Shown here: positions 16,628 through 25,953 of the stretch, in pieces
Numbering within the stretch: position 1 is the first letter of the stretch
How the letters are laid out: each line of letters starts with the position of its first letter
Made by a program: the position numbers and the translations under genes
NCBI GenBank assembly: GCA_028703175.1
Contig: JAQVNJ010000014.1
Span: forward strand, 6,982-70,981
Source: JAAYCB01 sp012744395
GTDB taxonomy: Bacteria; Planctomycetota; Planctomycetia; Pirellulales; Thermoguttaceae
Reading direction: 5' to 3'
DNA: 64,000 nucleotides
The notes under the pieces: generated by a model
The model's database searches: none
What the model saw: only the letters and a program-made list of their open reading frames with translations
Told to the model about the DNA's origin: nothing

Positions 16628-17155
16628 TCAAGGGCTCGCGGGTGTCGAGCCGGAGTCCGATGTCGCGACGACCACGCCGGCGATGATGCCGCCCGCGGCC
16701 AGCGCCGGCAGAATCCACTGTCCAATGCCGCCGCTCGAACACGGATCGCAATACGCCTGGCCGCGGACGACCTGGCCGTTGGCGATCAGCATCGCACGCG
16801 GCTTGGCAACCGGGGGAGCGGCGTTGGCGGTCCAGAGCCGATAGACGCCCTGGCCACCTTCCGTGACAACCTGCGCTGTGCCGCCACTCAGGCCGGCAAC
16901 CTGGAAATTGCCCGCGTGGTCGGTCCGTCCGTAAGCTGGCTGGCGACCTTGCTGGAGGACAACGACCTGGACACCCGCCTTGCCGAGCCCCTGCTGGTCA
17001 ACGACCTGGCCACTCAGCATTCCGCCGTTGGCCAGGGCCACGTCGGTGATTTGGCGATTGGCCGCGGCAGGGGCCGCCATCACGGCTTGGGGCAGAATCA
17101 AGCCGATGCAGACAATCGCAATCACCTGCTTCCGAAAGCGTCTCTTATCGTTCAC
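16628..17155 (-). CDS. Secreted carboxypeptidase-regulatory-like (Ig-fold) protein
   Basis: The product is 175 residues. A signal peptide covers about 1-28 (RKQVIAIVCIGLILPQAVMA). The mature part contains one carboxypeptidase-regulatory-like beta-sandwich, GGMLSGQVVDQQGLGKAGVQVVVL followed by GRTDHAGNFQVAGLSGG. The C-terminus has a hydrophobic stretch (GQWILPALAAGGIIAGVVVA) that may anchor it in a membrane. GTG at 17155 is chosen because AAGGAGG lies 10 nt upstream; a more upstream ATG at 17206 would include non-secretory sequence. The function is unknown; proteins of this type are numerous in planctomycetes. Confidence 0.75.
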   Translation of the reverse strand: MNDKRRFRKQVIAIVCIGLILPQAVMAAPAAANRQITDVALANGGMLSGQVVDQQGLGKAGVQVVVLQQGRQPAYGRTDHAGNFQVAGLSGGTAQVVTEGGQGVYRLWTANAAPPVAKPRAMLIANGQVVRGQAYCDPCSSGGIGQWILPALAAGGIIAGVVVATSDSGSTPASP

Positions 17156-17230
17156 TTCCCTTCTTCCTCCTTGTGTTGGAGAACGTCTAACTAAGCATTC
17201 GAACATATTTTCTGCCGGAATTGGCGCTGG

Positions 17231-18445
17231 TCACGCTCTGTGAACCGGCCAATCCGGCGTTGGCGCCCAATGCTGCGCCGCCGACAGACCGGCAATCTGT
17301 CCGGCCGTCAGGCCGGCCATCGCGGAGGCGTCAACCGCCTCCCCGGGACCAAGCGGCGGATCGTTCGTTTGACCGGCGACGGCAACTCTCCGGCGCCCCG
17401 CCCGGTGGACGAACAGGCTCTTGACGCGGCCCCATTCCTCGTGTCCGAACAACTGCTGGCGAACGCAAAACGCGACCGCTGCCAGCCCACCGAGCCAGGC
17501 CCAATGCTCTTGGCCCGTGAGGACGACCAGGCATCCCATGGCGCCTGCGCCCAGGCTCAGCCCCCCGAGCACGGCGAGGCTTCCCCAAACGCCGAGACCG
17601 CGGTCCAGCAACCGATGGTGCACGTGCCCGCGGTCGGCCGCCATGATGCCGCGTCCGGCAAGCCCCCGCCGCACGATCGCCAGCAGCGTATCGCAAAGGG
17701 GCACGAACAGGAGTGCCCCGATGTGCGTCAGATTTGCCGCCCCCGCTTCGGGTCCCGCATGAAGCGCTAGCGTCGCCAGCACCAAGCCGATGACCATGCT
17801 TCCGCAATCGCCCAGGTAGATCCTCGCCGGAGGCAAGTTGTGTGCCAGAAATCCGCCCAGAGCGCCGGCCAAAACCAGCGCAATGATCGTCGCGTGCTGC
17901 TGGCCGCTGATTGCAGCCATGGCAGCAATCGCCAGGGCGATGATGATTCCCACCGTCGACGCCAGGCCGTCCATGCCGTCGATCAGATTCAAGGCGTTGA
18001 TTCCCAGGACAATCCAGCCGACCGTCCAGGGAATTCCCAGCCACCCCAATTCAATCACCTGCCCGAACAGGACGAGTCGTTCCGCGTAACACCCGGCCAG
18101 GAGCAGCGGCACAACCGACAGGACCTGGCCGAACAACTTCAGATCGGCCCGCATGTCGCACAGATCATCGTAACAGCCGAGGAACGAGAGCATGGCGATC
18201 GAAACGGCCAGCGCGGCGGTCAGCGGCAGGGCCGGAAAATCAGCAGGGCAAAGGATGGCCGACAGGCCAATTCCGATCAGAATCGCGGTATTAACGGCAA
18301 TCCCTCCCCACTCGGGGGTCGGCCTGGCGTGCTTCTTGCGAAAACCGTCTGGACGGCTGATCGCTCCGCATTTCCAAGCGGCCCTCATCGCCAGCGGCGT
18401 GAGCAGGAGACTGCTGAGAACGGCAACAATGACGACGAACCCCAT
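17231..18445 (-). CDS. WecA/TagO-like undecaprenyl-phosphate N-acetylhexosamine-1-phosphate transferase
   Basis: The product is 404 residues with about ten membrane segments. These enzymes start O-antigen, enterobacterial common antigen or teichoic-acid-like polymers by loading GlcNAc-1-P onto undecaprenyl phosphate. Signatures are FLGCYDDLCDM (Mg-binding Asp pair), the NALNLIDGMDGLAST loop, IYLGDCGSM and the histidine-rich HVHHRLLDRG loop near the C-terminus. The C-terminal 60 residues are a cytoplasmic extension. ATG at 18445 has AGAGGAAAG upstream; the frame runs open to 18526 without family similarity. It is not clustered with other polysaccharide genes here. Confidence 0.9.
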   Translation of the reverse strand: MGFVVIVAVLSSLLLTPLAMRAAWKCGAISRPDGFRKKHARPTPEWGGIAVNTAILIGIGLSAILCPADFPALPLTAALAVSIAMLSFLGCYDDLCDMRADLKLFGQVLSVVPLLLAGCYAERLVLFGQVIELGWLGIPWTVGWIVLGINALNLIDGMDGLASTVGIIIALAIAAMAAISGQQHATIIALVLAGALGGFLAHNLPPARIYLGDCGSMVIGLVLATLALHAGPEAGAANLTHIGALLFVPLCDTLLAIVRRGLAGRGIMAADRGHVHHRLLDRGLGVWGSLAVLGGLSLGAGAMGCLVVLTGQEHWAWLGGLAAVAFCVRQQLFGHEEWGRVKSLFVHRAGRRRVAVAGQTNDPPLGPGEAVDASAMAGLTAGQIAGLSAAQHWAPTPDWPVHRA

Positions 18446-19207
18446 TCGCTTTCCTCTTGAAACGCGCCTGATGGGGGAAACCGGCGATTCGGCTCCAGAC
18501 CTTTTCTCTTCTTCGGCAGTTCTCAAGGGAAAAGACGCGAAGATTTTCCGAAAACACGGGATCTAGCTGGAAAACCTCCTACTCCGGGCGGATCGGTTAT
18601 TCCTTTTGCCCGATTCGTCGCTCAGTCGAGCCGTCTCGCGGAGAACTACCCGCATGTTCGACGGTTTATATCGAATTTCTTGAGAGGACTTGTTAGATCG
18701 CCTCGAAAAACAGCCGATTGCACGAATCCCTGACGCAATCGCCAGCCCGCGGTGCCGGCGATTCCCTGCAACCGCTTTAACCGTTCCCCGACAGGTGGGG
18801 GGGTGGCAGGAATCGCCGCCGTTTTGCCTCGTGCGCGGCCTGTAGGGCTCGTGAATGCTCTCATTCACGCGAGATGAGTGTCTGGCCGGTGGAACTGATC
18901 GTGTCGAGTGTCGGACGTTCTCCCGCTCCCCGCGGGCGATGCGGGCACTTCAGGCCCATCGCCCAATTCGGGCCGCGGAGAATAACAGCGCGCGCAGCGG
19001 CGGGCAATCCCATTTCGATCGATCGTAACTTCGCGAAAGCGCTGCCCGACATGATGTCCCTGCAAGGCGACACGACCACGATTCTCTGCGCTGCTCCGGT
19101 CGCCTACTGTCGCCAGATTCCCATCGACCATGTCGAGAGCGGTCTCCGGAGGGGAGATAGGCGCGCCCCTTTCTCTGAAGAGATAGATCACCGGCCCACG
19201 TTGCTTC
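18446..19207. other. Intergenic region of about 760 bp
   Basis: No convincing gene was found. It contains one perfect hairpin at 18850-18869 (CGTGAATG, loop CTCT, CATTCACG) with no T-tract, so it is not a standard terminator. The wecA-like promoter presumably lies near the left end, but no clear hexamer pair was seen. Confidence 0.6.
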
Positions 19208-19811
19208 CTACCGCGACGCGAGTTCGAACTGCCAGTAATTCGGCCCCGGGAGGATGTCTCCCCTCAAATCAGTCTGGATGTTGTACCTCTCGGGCACCCG
19301 GCGCGCGCGGCGATTCGTCCGTCTCGTTGGCCATTGTGATCCGGACCGTGTGACGCCCGATGACAGCCCCCATTCTTCCGTCCGTGAAACGCAGCTCATA
19401 CATCCCCTGGGCGTCGGTCACTCCAGTCGACGGCTGGCCCTTGTCTGGTCGGAACTCCACAATCGCCCCTTCAAGCGGCAGACCATCGATCATGACTTGC
19501 CCCCTCACCGGGCTCAACTCGGGGCCGCTTTCCCTGCTGCCGGCACGCCTGTGTCCAGCGTCAGGCCGGCAGCCCAGCCGGTCGACCGGCGTTGAAATCC
19601 GGCCAGGCAAGGCGATCCGGCGCAGGAGGCAGAGGCCGCGGAAGGGCCTCCTTTCCCGGCAATTGAGCAGCCGTCGTTCGGCGCACGGCCCGAGGCCGGA
19701 CTTGCAGGCGCGGCCCCCGCCGGAAACCCGGTCCGGCGCAAATTCGATGATCGCAATCACGATCAAGAGCCCTGCAAACGTCGAACTGCGTTGTCCGCGT
19801 AGAATACCCAT
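19208..19811 (-). pseudogene. Frameshifted secreted carboxypeptidase-regulatory-like protein gene
   Basis: Starting at the ATG at 19811 there is a hydrophobic segment (FAGLLIVIAIIEFA), an unusual 65-residue Arg/Cys-rich stretch, then a typical domain: SPVRGQVMIDGLPLEGAIVE, TGVTDAQGMYELRF and GAVIGRHTVRI. This frame ends at 19269. The conserved C-terminal ending of the family (VPERYNIQTDLRGDI ... NYWQFELASR) continues in another frame to a stop at 19208. The switch falls near a CG-rich run at 19299-19312; one extra base, or loss of a CG pair, would explain it. It could be a true pseudogene or an assembly error. The odd N-terminal stretch suggests a second disruption. Confidence 0.6.
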
Positions 19812-19844
19812 GATCGCCTCTGGTGGAGTTCAGGGGTCAGGCAA

Positions 19845-19870
19845 GGTTCCCAAGCTGGAGCTTGGGAACC
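19845..19870 (+). repeat. 26-bp interspersed palindrome, copy 2
   Basis: GGTTCCCAAGCT and AGCTTGGGAACC form perfect 12-bp arms around a 2-bp centre. It lies between the frameshifted gene and the C69 peptidase gene. Confidence 0.85.
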
Positions 19871-19942
19871 AGGAACGAAAACGGAAACCTGATGGCTGAT
19901 GGCTGACGGCTGATGGCTACCCGCTGACCGCTCTTCCCGCGC

Positions 19943-21517
19943 TCACCACTTCTCATCATATTTCGTCCACAACAGGTCGCCCAACCTCCAGTAGGCCTCG
20001 GTGGCTCGGGCGCAAGACGCGCAGCTCTGCCGCGTGAGGAAGTCGCGGGCCGCGGCGGGGCCTTTTTCCTTGATCAGGGCGGCTGCCCGGGCGGCGATGT
20101 CTTGCTGCGCGGCGAGGAACTGTTCCTGCATCGGGTCGCGGACCGCGGCCACGTCTTTGCGCATGTCGCCCCAGCGGTGGGCCGCGATCGTCGCCACCCG
20201 ATTGTACGCCCACCAGGCCGAGCGGCGGCTGAAGCCGGTCGTGCGGCCGTCGATCTGATAATCCTCCGGCAGGTTCGCAATCCCGGCATAGAGGGGCACG
20301 TAGGTGGTCATCGCCGGATTGCCGTAGCCGAACCAGACGATTCCGCCGACCGCGTCGGGGAGCCACGGGCGCGACTGCGTCACGGTGGCGTACATGCAGT
20401 ACCAGCGGGCGATCGGCCGTTCGCCCCGCCATCCCCAACCGCCGTTGATCCGCAGCATCCGGTTCATTTCGTAGGGCATGAAGGGGTTGGCCAGCGGGCT
20501 CTTGACGGTCATTCCCTTCTCGTCGGTCACCGTGAGGTCCTTGACCATGTCGTAGTCGGTCCCTTCGAAAGTGTCGCGAAACAGCTCCATGATCTTCTCC
20601 GGACCGACCGGTTGCTCCGGTTTGACCGAGAAGGGGAAGACGTTGCCGTTGGCGGGCAGTTGGAGCGAAGGGGCCAACAGGTCGAGCACCCGCCACTCGC
20701 GGCGCGTCGTGGCGAAGGTCGTCCGCCCCTGGGGATTGTAGGCCTCGTAGAAGCGGAAGGGCCGGCCGCTTTCCTCCGACCAGTACCCCTTCTGTTTGGC
20801 CAGTTCGACGACGTTCTTCGAGGCCATGAAGTAATCCGGATTGGCCAGGTCGAGCTGGCCGATCCGCGCGGCGTTGGCGACGACCGAGACGTGGTCGTCG
20901 GGCACGCGCTGGGCGGCCCAGGCGGCCCCCACCGCTCCTTCGCCCGGCCCGACGATCTCCATCAGCCAGACCTCTTGGGGATCGGCGATCGTGAGAGCCT
21001 CGCCCAGGTCGCACCAGCCATATTTCTCGATCAGCGCGCCGCCGATGCGGATCGCCTCGCGCGCGGTGGCGGCGCGCTCGAGCATCAGGACGGCGAGCGT
21101 CTCGCAGTCGATCAGCCCCTTGTCGCTCTTGAGTTCCTCGCGGCCTTCGAAGGTCGATTCGCCGATCGCCAACTGCCGCTCATTCATCGCCGCGTAGGCC
21201 GGGGCGAGATAGGCGAACGTTCGGGCCGCCTCGGGAATCCTGCCGGTGGTCTGCCGCCCGTAGCGCTCCATCGGCCCGCTGTCGTCATCGCTGCGCTTGG
21301 CGAGCAAGCGGGATGCCCCCGGCTGGTGCTCCTTGGCCGGGACGACGGCGATTTGCGAGCCGGTGCGATGGCTGTCGCAGGTGTGCGAAGTGATCACGGA
21401 GCCGTCGGTCGAGGCGGCCTTGCCGACCATGATCGAGGTGCAGGACCGGGCAGGGCGAGAGACAACGATCAGCAGTGCGGCGGCCAGAAGAACAGCGGGG
21501 AATCGGGCTTTGGACAC
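19943..21517 (-). CDS. Exported C69-family dipeptidase
   Basis: C69 enzymes are N-terminal-nucleophile dipeptidases; the processed N-terminal Cys attacks the peptide bond. The product is 524 residues. It begins with a signal peptide (FPAVLLAAALLIVVSRPARS) and the presumed nucleophile C26 follows at once in SCTSIMVG. Other family segments are GSVITSHTCDSHRTG, GESTFEGREEL, EVWLMEIVGPGEG and ANAARIGQLD. GTG at 21517 has AGGAG 7 nt upstream and was chosen over an upstream ATG at 21655 that would run into the neighbouring gene. Four cysteines near the C-terminus (CASCARA region) are unusual for the family. It would act in the periplasm on short peptides. Confidence 0.88.
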   Translation of the reverse strand: MSKARFPAVLLAAALLIVVSRPARSCTSIMVGKAASTDGSVITSHTCDSHRTGSQIAVVPAKEHQPGASRLLAKRSDDDSGPMERYGRQTTGRIPEAARTFAYLAPAYAAMNERQLAIGESTFEGREELKSDKGLIDCETLAVLMLERAATAREAIRIGGALIEKYGWCDLGEALTIADPQEVWLMEIVGPGEGAVGAAWAAQRVPDDHVSVVANAARIGQLDLANPDYFMASKNVVELAKQKGYWSEESGRPFRFYEAYNPQGRTTFATTRREWRVLDLLAPSLQLPANGNVFPFSVKPEQPVGPEKIMELFRDTFEGTDYDMVKDLTVTDEKGMTVKSPLANPFMPYEMNRMLRINGGWGWRGERPIARWYCMYATVTQSRPWLPDAVGGIVWFGYGNPAMTTYVPLYAGIANLPEDYQIDGRTTGFSRRSAWWAYNRVATIAAHRWGDMRKDVAAVRDPMQEQFLAAQQDIAARAAALIKEKGPAAARDFLTRQSCASCARATEAYWRLGDLLWTKYDEKW

Positions 21518-21647
21518 AAGCTTTCTCCTGAAGGCAAGCCGGCCAGTGCAATGGATTCCGGGTCGGGGGGGCGTGCTTCGCCGGTGGTCGGCCAGAACGG
21601 CCCCCGCGGGCCGCGCGCTGCACAGCAAGCGCCGGACGACCGGTCCG

Positions 21648-22379
21648 CTACACATATTCCTGGTACAAGGGCGTGATCACCAACTCGTGAACGCGCGCCC
21701 GCGGATGGAGCCTGGCCAGCGCCACGACCATCGCGGCGATGTCTTCCGGCAGGAGCATCTTGGCGCGCTTCTCCGGCGGGACCGGGACGGGGCGTTCCGC
21801 CAGGATCGGCGTGTTGACCTCGCCCGGGTAGATATTCGTCACGTGGATGCCGTGGCTGCTTTCCTCCAGGCCGACGGCGGCGCCGAGTGCGGTCATGGCG
21901 GACTTCGATGCGCAATAGCCGGTGCCGGCGAGCTTCGAGGCCCGCTTGCCGGCGATCGAGGAGATGTTCACGACCAGGCCGCCGCCCTGCCGGCGCATGC
22001 CCGGCAGGGCGAAGTGCAGGCAATAGAACGCGCCGCTGGCGTTCGTGCCGAGCATCTTGTCCCAGTCGGCCGGATCGAGTTGATCGAAGGTGCGGCGGGC
22101 CACGTTCACGCCGGCGCTGTTGACGAGGATGTCGAGCCCGCCGAATTGCTCGGCAATCCAGTCGAACATCGCCCTGACGCTTTGGCGGTCCGCCACGTCG
22201 CAGGCCCGCCTGAGGATGCGGGGCTCGCCCTGCCACGCGGCGGCGGCCTGCTCGAGTCTCTCCCGGTTGCGGCCGCAGATTGCCACGCGGCAGCCCTCGG
22301 CGGCCAGCGCCCGCGCGATGCCCAGCCCGATGCCGCTGCCGCCGCCGGTCACAAGGACGCGTTTTCCACGAATCTCCAT
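21648..22379 (-). CDS. Short-chain dehydrogenase/reductase (SDR)
   Basis: The product is 243 residues, the classical SDR length. It has TGGGSGIG (cofactor loop, residues 11-18), NSAGVN (about 86-91), the catalytic Ser in NISSIAGK and the catalytic YCASK (Tyr and Lys about residues 150-154). PGEVNTPI marks the region after the active site. The residue pattern after the second strand (CGRNRERL) favours NADP. The substrate is not predictable. The gene lies directly upstream of the C69 peptidase on the same strand, with 130 bp between, and is divergent from the RDD operon. Confidence 0.92.
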   Translation of the reverse strand: MEIRGKRVLVTGGGSGIGLGIARALAAEGCRVAICGRNRERLEQAAAAWQGEPRILRRACDVADRQSVRAMFDWIAEQFGGLDILVNSAGVNVARRTFDQLDPADWDKMLGTNASGAFYCLHFALPGMRRQGGGLVVNISSIAGKRASKLAGTGYCASKSAMTALGAAVGLEESSHGIHVTNIYPGEVNTPILAERPVPVPPEKRAKMLLPEDIAAMVVALARLHPRARVHELVITPLYQEYV

Positions 22380-22561
22380 CCGATCGACTCCTCAGGCAGA
22401 TTTCCCAGGTGCTGGCCGTGCTCTCCACGTTTTACCCGCGCCGGGGCGGATTTCAAAGGGGACGGCCCCGCTTTTCGCGGCCGCCGCCAGAGGCGCGGTG
22501 AAGGCGGGGCCGCCGGCCGAACACCCGGCGACGGTTGCCCAGTCCGGGCGATTGGAAAATA

Positions 22562-23449
22562 ATGGACTCCATGACGCCAGGAGACGCCCAGCTCGACACG
22601 ACGATCGAGATCGTCACGCCGGAGAACATCGCCTTCCGGTATCAGGTTGCCGGCCCGTTCCGCCGCCTGCCGGCTTTCCTGCTCGATGTCGCCCTGCAAA
22701 CGCTGATCTGGTGGGCCGGCGGCGGGCTGCTGGCGATGCTCTTCGGCGCGGTCGGGCTGGCCGGCCTGGGATTCGGCTTCTGGCTGATCTTGTGGTTTGT
22801 CCTCTCCTGGTTCTACGGCGGCCTGTTCGAGACATACTGCAACGGCCAGACGCCCGGCAAACGGATGATGCGCATCCGCGTGATTGCCTCCGACGGGCAG
22901 CCGATCAACGGCTTGCAGGCGGTCTTGCGCAACCTGCTGCGGGCGATCGACGGCCAGCCGCTTTTCACCTACCAGCTTGGGCTCTTCTCGGCGATGATGA
23001 ACGACCGCTTCCAGCGGCTCGGCGATCTGGCCTCGGGCACGATGGTCGTCGTCGATGAGCGCGAGCGTTTCCGGGGGATTCTCCAGATCGACGAGCCGGA
23101 GGTGCTGCGCTTGGCCCGCCAGATTCCGGCGACCTTTCAGGCCGCCCCATCGCTTGCGCGGACGCTGGCGGCTTACGCCGAGCGGCGCCTGGGCCTTCCC
23201 GTTCCTCGGCGGATCGAAATCGCCCGGCATCTGGCCGACCCGCTCGCTCGCCGCTTCGGTCTGCCGGCGGACACCAGTCCGGACCACCTGCTCTGCGCCG
23301 CGTATCAGAGGACGTTCGTGGCGGACGATCCCGCGCGCTGGCAGTCCAGCGGCGTCCCGCTCACGCCATCCGCCGCGCTGGTTGCCGAACCGGCCGCGCG
23401 CGCGGCCGGCCACAGTCCGTTTGTCAGCCAACCCCCAGCCGCCGGTTAA
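22562..23449 (+). CDS. RDD-family membrane protein
   Basis: The product is 295 residues. The RDD domain covers about 15-165 with two to three membrane segments (FRRLPAFLLDVALQTLIWW; FGFWLILWFVLSWFY) and the characteristic NGQTPGKRMMRIRV. The terminal RLGDLASGTMVV is also typical. The C-terminal 130 residues are soluble and Arg-rich. RDD proteins are integral membrane proteins of unclear role. ATG at 22562 is used; another ATG at 22571 is possible. It is the first gene of a seven-gene operon, with 1 bp between its stop and the next start. Confidence 0.88.
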   Translation: MDSMTPGDAQLDTTIEIVTPENIAFRYQVAGPFRRLPAFLLDVALQTLIWWAGGGLLAMLFGAVGLAGLGFGFWLILWFVLSWFYGGLFETYCNGQTPGKRMMRIRVIASDGQPINGLQAVLRNLLRAIDGQPLFTYQLGLFSAMMNDRFQRLGDLASGTMVVVDERERFRGILQIDEPEVLRLARQIPATFQAAPSLARTLAAYAERRLGLPVPRRIEIARHLADPLARRFGLPADTSPDHLLCAAYQRTFVADDPARWQSSGVPLTPSAALVAEPAARAAGHSPFVSQPPAAG

Positions 23450-23450
23450 A

Positions 23451-24410
23451 ATGAGAGTCTCCGACCTGTTGCAGTCACGGCAGAAGAACTGGGGTGAGTT
23501 GGAGTCGCTCTGCGTCCGGCTCGAGACGTGGAAGGGTCTGCGGCGCGATCCGGCGGGCGCGACGCGGTTCGCCGCGCTGTACCGTTCGCTGTGCGCCGAT
23601 CTGGCCCTGGCCGAGGCCTACCAGCTTCCGCCCGAGACGGTCCGCTACCTGCATCGGCTCGTGGGCCGCGCCCATAACCAGCTCTATCGCAGCCGCCAGT
23701 TCACGATCTCCGCCTGGACGCGGTCGCTGCTGGTCGACGTCCCGCGGCGGCTGTTTGGCGACAACTGCCTCCGCCTGGCATTCTGCATCTTCTGGGGCGC
23801 GTTCCTGGTTGCCGCGCTGCTGGCGGCGCGGCAGCCGGGTTTCACCGAGCAATTGCTCGGCAAGGAAATGATCCAGCAGATGGAGGAGATGTATGCCACG
23901 CCGATCCGCGCGCTGGATCCGGCCGGGCGCGGTCTGATGCTCGGTTTCTACGTGTTCAACAACGCGGGCATCGGCTTGCGGTGTTTCGCCTTCGGCCTCG
24001 TCTTCGGCGTGGGCGGTGTGCTGGTGACCGTTTATAATGCGACGCAGCTCGGCGCGGTGTTCGGCCACATGTCAACCGTCGGGCAGTGGGGGAACTTCTC
24101 GGAATTCGTCACGGCCCACGGCCCGTTCGAGCTGACGGCAATCGTCTTGTCGGCGGCCGCCGGCATGCGAATGGGCTTCGCCCTGGTCGACACCGGCGGG
24201 CTGCGGCGGATCGCCGCGCTCGAGCGGGCGGCGGGCGAGGCGATGCCCGTGGCTTGCGCGGCCGTGCTTCTCTTCGTCCTGGCGGCCCTGATCGAGGCCT
24301 TCATCTCCCCATCGCCGCTGCCCTACGGCGTCAAGGCCGGCGTGGCCGTGCTTTCCGCCGCCCTGCTGATGCTCTACTTCGTCGGCCTCGGAATGCCGCG
24401 AGGAGATTGA
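23451..24410 (+). CDS. SpoIIM-like (stage II sporulation M, COG1300) membrane protein
   Basis: The product is 319 residues. Residues 1-100 are soluble (DLLQSRQKNWGELESLC, a typical start), followed by about five membrane segments with FYVFNNAGIGLRCFAFGLVFG and NATQLGAVFGHM, and HGPFELTAIVLS, the SpoIIM signature. In Bacillus SpoIIM acts in engulfment; outside spore formers the family is widespread and uncharacterised, and planctomycetes do not sporulate. It begins 1 bp after the RDD stop and the next gene starts 2 bp after its own stop, so co-translation is likely. Confidence 0.88.
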   Translation: MRVSDLLQSRQKNWGELESLCVRLETWKGLRRDPAGATRFAALYRSLCADLALAEAYQLPPETVRYLHRLVGRAHNQLYRSRQFTISAWTRSLLVDVPRRLFGDNCLRLAFCIFWGAFLVAALLAARQPGFTEQLLGKEMIQQMEEMYATPIRALDPAGRGLMLGFYVFNNAGIGLRCFAFGLVFGVGGVLVTVYNATQLGAVFGHMSTVGQWGNFSEFVTAHGPFELTAIVLSAAAGMRMGFALVDTGGLRRIAALERAAGEAMPVACAAVLLFVLAALIEAFISPSPLPYGVKAGVAVLSAALLMLYFVGLGMPRGD

Positions 24411-24412
24411 CC

Positions 24413-25207
24413 GTGCAGCTCGATCGTGCCCGCATCGCCATCCGCTCCCGCACGAAGGCCGACGTGATCGACCTGGCCCTGAAGGTGATCCGCGTCTTCG
24501 CCGGTCCGCTCCTGGCCTGGCTCGCGGCGGGGGCCGCGCCGATGTTTTTCCTCAACCGCTGGCTCCTGGCCGGTTTCCAGGTGTACGATTTCGTCTGGGA
24601 AATCCCCTTCAGCTACATGTTTCTCACGGCCGTTCTTGTCTTCCTGGAGATGCCCCTGGTGACAGCGCTGATCACGCTGTTTCTTGGGCAGGCCGTTTTT
24701 CTCCATAAGCCCAATGCCCGGTCCATCGCCCGCGACTTCCTCCGCGCGCTGCCGCAGTTGATCGTCTACCAGGTTCTGCTGCGGCCAGTCTCCATCTTCC
24801 ATCCCTTTCTGAACGAAGTCATCCTGCTCGAACGGAATCCCTTGCGAAACAAGCGGGGAACGACCACCTGGTCTCGCAGCCGGGAACTGCACCGCGGCGA
24901 GTCGAGCGACCTGGTCGTCCAGGGATTCCTTCACTTCTGTCTCGGGCTGGTGTTGTTCGGAACGACATGGTTCTCGCTGGCGGCCCTGCGGACCCTGCTG
25001 TTGGGCGACTGGGATCTGCTGACGGGGGCCGCGTTGGACCAGCCGATGTACACGACCTATTATCACCTCCTGCTCTGGAGCATCGTGGGCTACACCGCCG
25101 TCTTGCGGTTTCTCAGCTATCTGAACCTGCGGATTCGCCGCGAAGGCTGGGACGTGGAACTACAGGTTCGCGCGGAACGCGCCCGGCTGGCGAGACAAGT
25201 CGTATGA
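24413..25207 (+). CDS. Multi-pass membrane protein of the RDD-SpoIIM-MoxR operon, unknown family
   Basis: The product is 264 residues with about five hydrophobic segments (for example VIRVFAGPLLAWLAAGAAPMFFL, MFLTAVLVFLEMPLVTALITLF, FLHFCLGLVLFGTTWFSLAAL and LLLWSIVGYTAVL). I do not recognise the family. The loop NEVILLERNPLRNKRGTTTW is highly polar and may be conserved. The GTG at 24413 is preceded by AGGAGA, which overlaps the previous stop. Its last bases overlap the next start (ATGA). It probably forms part of a membrane complex with its neighbours, which is inferred from gene packing only. Confidence 0.75.
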   Translation: MQLDRARIAIRSRTKADVIDLALKVIRVFAGPLLAWLAAGAAPMFFLNRWLLAGFQVYDFVWEIPFSYMFLTAVLVFLEMPLVTALITLFLGQAVFLHKPNARSIARDFLRALPQLIVYQVLLRPVSIFHPFLNEVILLERNPLRNKRGTTTWSRSRELHRGESSDLVVQGFLHFCLGLVLFGTTWFSLAALRTLLLGDWDLLTGAALDQPMYTTYYHLLLWSIVGYTAVLRFLSYLNLRIRREGWDVELQVRAERARLARQVV

Positions 25208-25953
25208 GTTCGCTCCTCCCCCCGCATGCCGCCGCCCTGCTCGCCCCGGCCGCCCCGGCCGCCACCGCTGTCACGGTGGCCGAGGCCGACGGCTCGGTGG
25301 CCGCCGGGCGGGAAGCACTCGCGCAGTGGGGCCGCTATCCGTGGTACGACAAGGCACGCGACGGTCTGCAACCGGTTGAGTTGGCCGAGCCTTGGGATTG
25401 GAGTTGGTTGCTGGACTGGCTCAACCTCCGCATCGGCCCGCTGGGAGGCTCTGGGGACTGGCTGCACACGGCCGCCTGGGTGCTGATTGCCCTGCTGTTT
25501 GCGTTGCTCGCCTGGTTTCTTCTTCGGGCCTACCGGCGGCGCAGCCCGGCCCTGCCGGCGCTGGTCGAAGCGGAGGGTGACTCGCCGGAGGAAGCACAGC
25601 GCCGCTACGAGGCGCTGCCCGAGGCGGCCGGCCGCCGCCGCAGCGGGCTCCGCGAGGAATCGCGGCGGCAGTACCTGGCCGGCAACTACGACGAGGCGAT
25701 CGTTTACCTGTTCAGCCATCAACTCGTTTTCCTCGACCGCCACGAGTTGATCCATCTGGCGCGCGGCAAGACCAACCGCCAGTATCTCCGCGAGTTGGGC
25801 CCGCGGGGCCTTCTCCTGCACTTGCTGGGCCGGACGACCTCCGCTTTCGAAGACGTCTTCTTCGGCGGTCGGTCGATCGGCCGAGAGCGCTTCGAGCGCT
25901 GCTGGAACCAGCTCGACCAGTTCGAAGCGATGGCCGGCAAGGAGGGGGGATGA
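25204..25953 (+). CDS. DUF4129-like membrane protein
   Basis: The product is 249 residues. One membrane segment lies at about 78-100 (HTAAWVLIALLFALLAWFLL). The C-terminal cytoplasmic domain reads RRQYLAGNYDEAIVYLFSHQL, LIHLARGKTNRQYLREL and FEDVFFGGRSIGRERFERCW, which is the DUF4129 pattern (often found C-terminal to transglutaminases and next to MoxR/DUF58 genes). ATG at 25204 overlaps the previous stop by 4 bp, and its own stop overlaps the next ATG. The function is unknown. Confidence 0.82.
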   Translation: MSSLLPPHAAALLAPAAPAATAVTVAEADGSVAAGREALAQWGRYPWYDKARDGLQPVELAEPWDWSWLLDWLNLRIGPLGGSGDWLHTAAWVLIALLFALLAWFLLRAYRRRSPALPALVEAEGDSPEEAQRRYEALPEAAGRRRSGLREESRRQYLAGNYDEAIVYLFSHQLVFLDRHELIHLARGKTNRQYLRELGPRGLLLHLLGRTTSAFEDVFFGGRSIGRERFERCWNQLDQFEAMAGKEGG

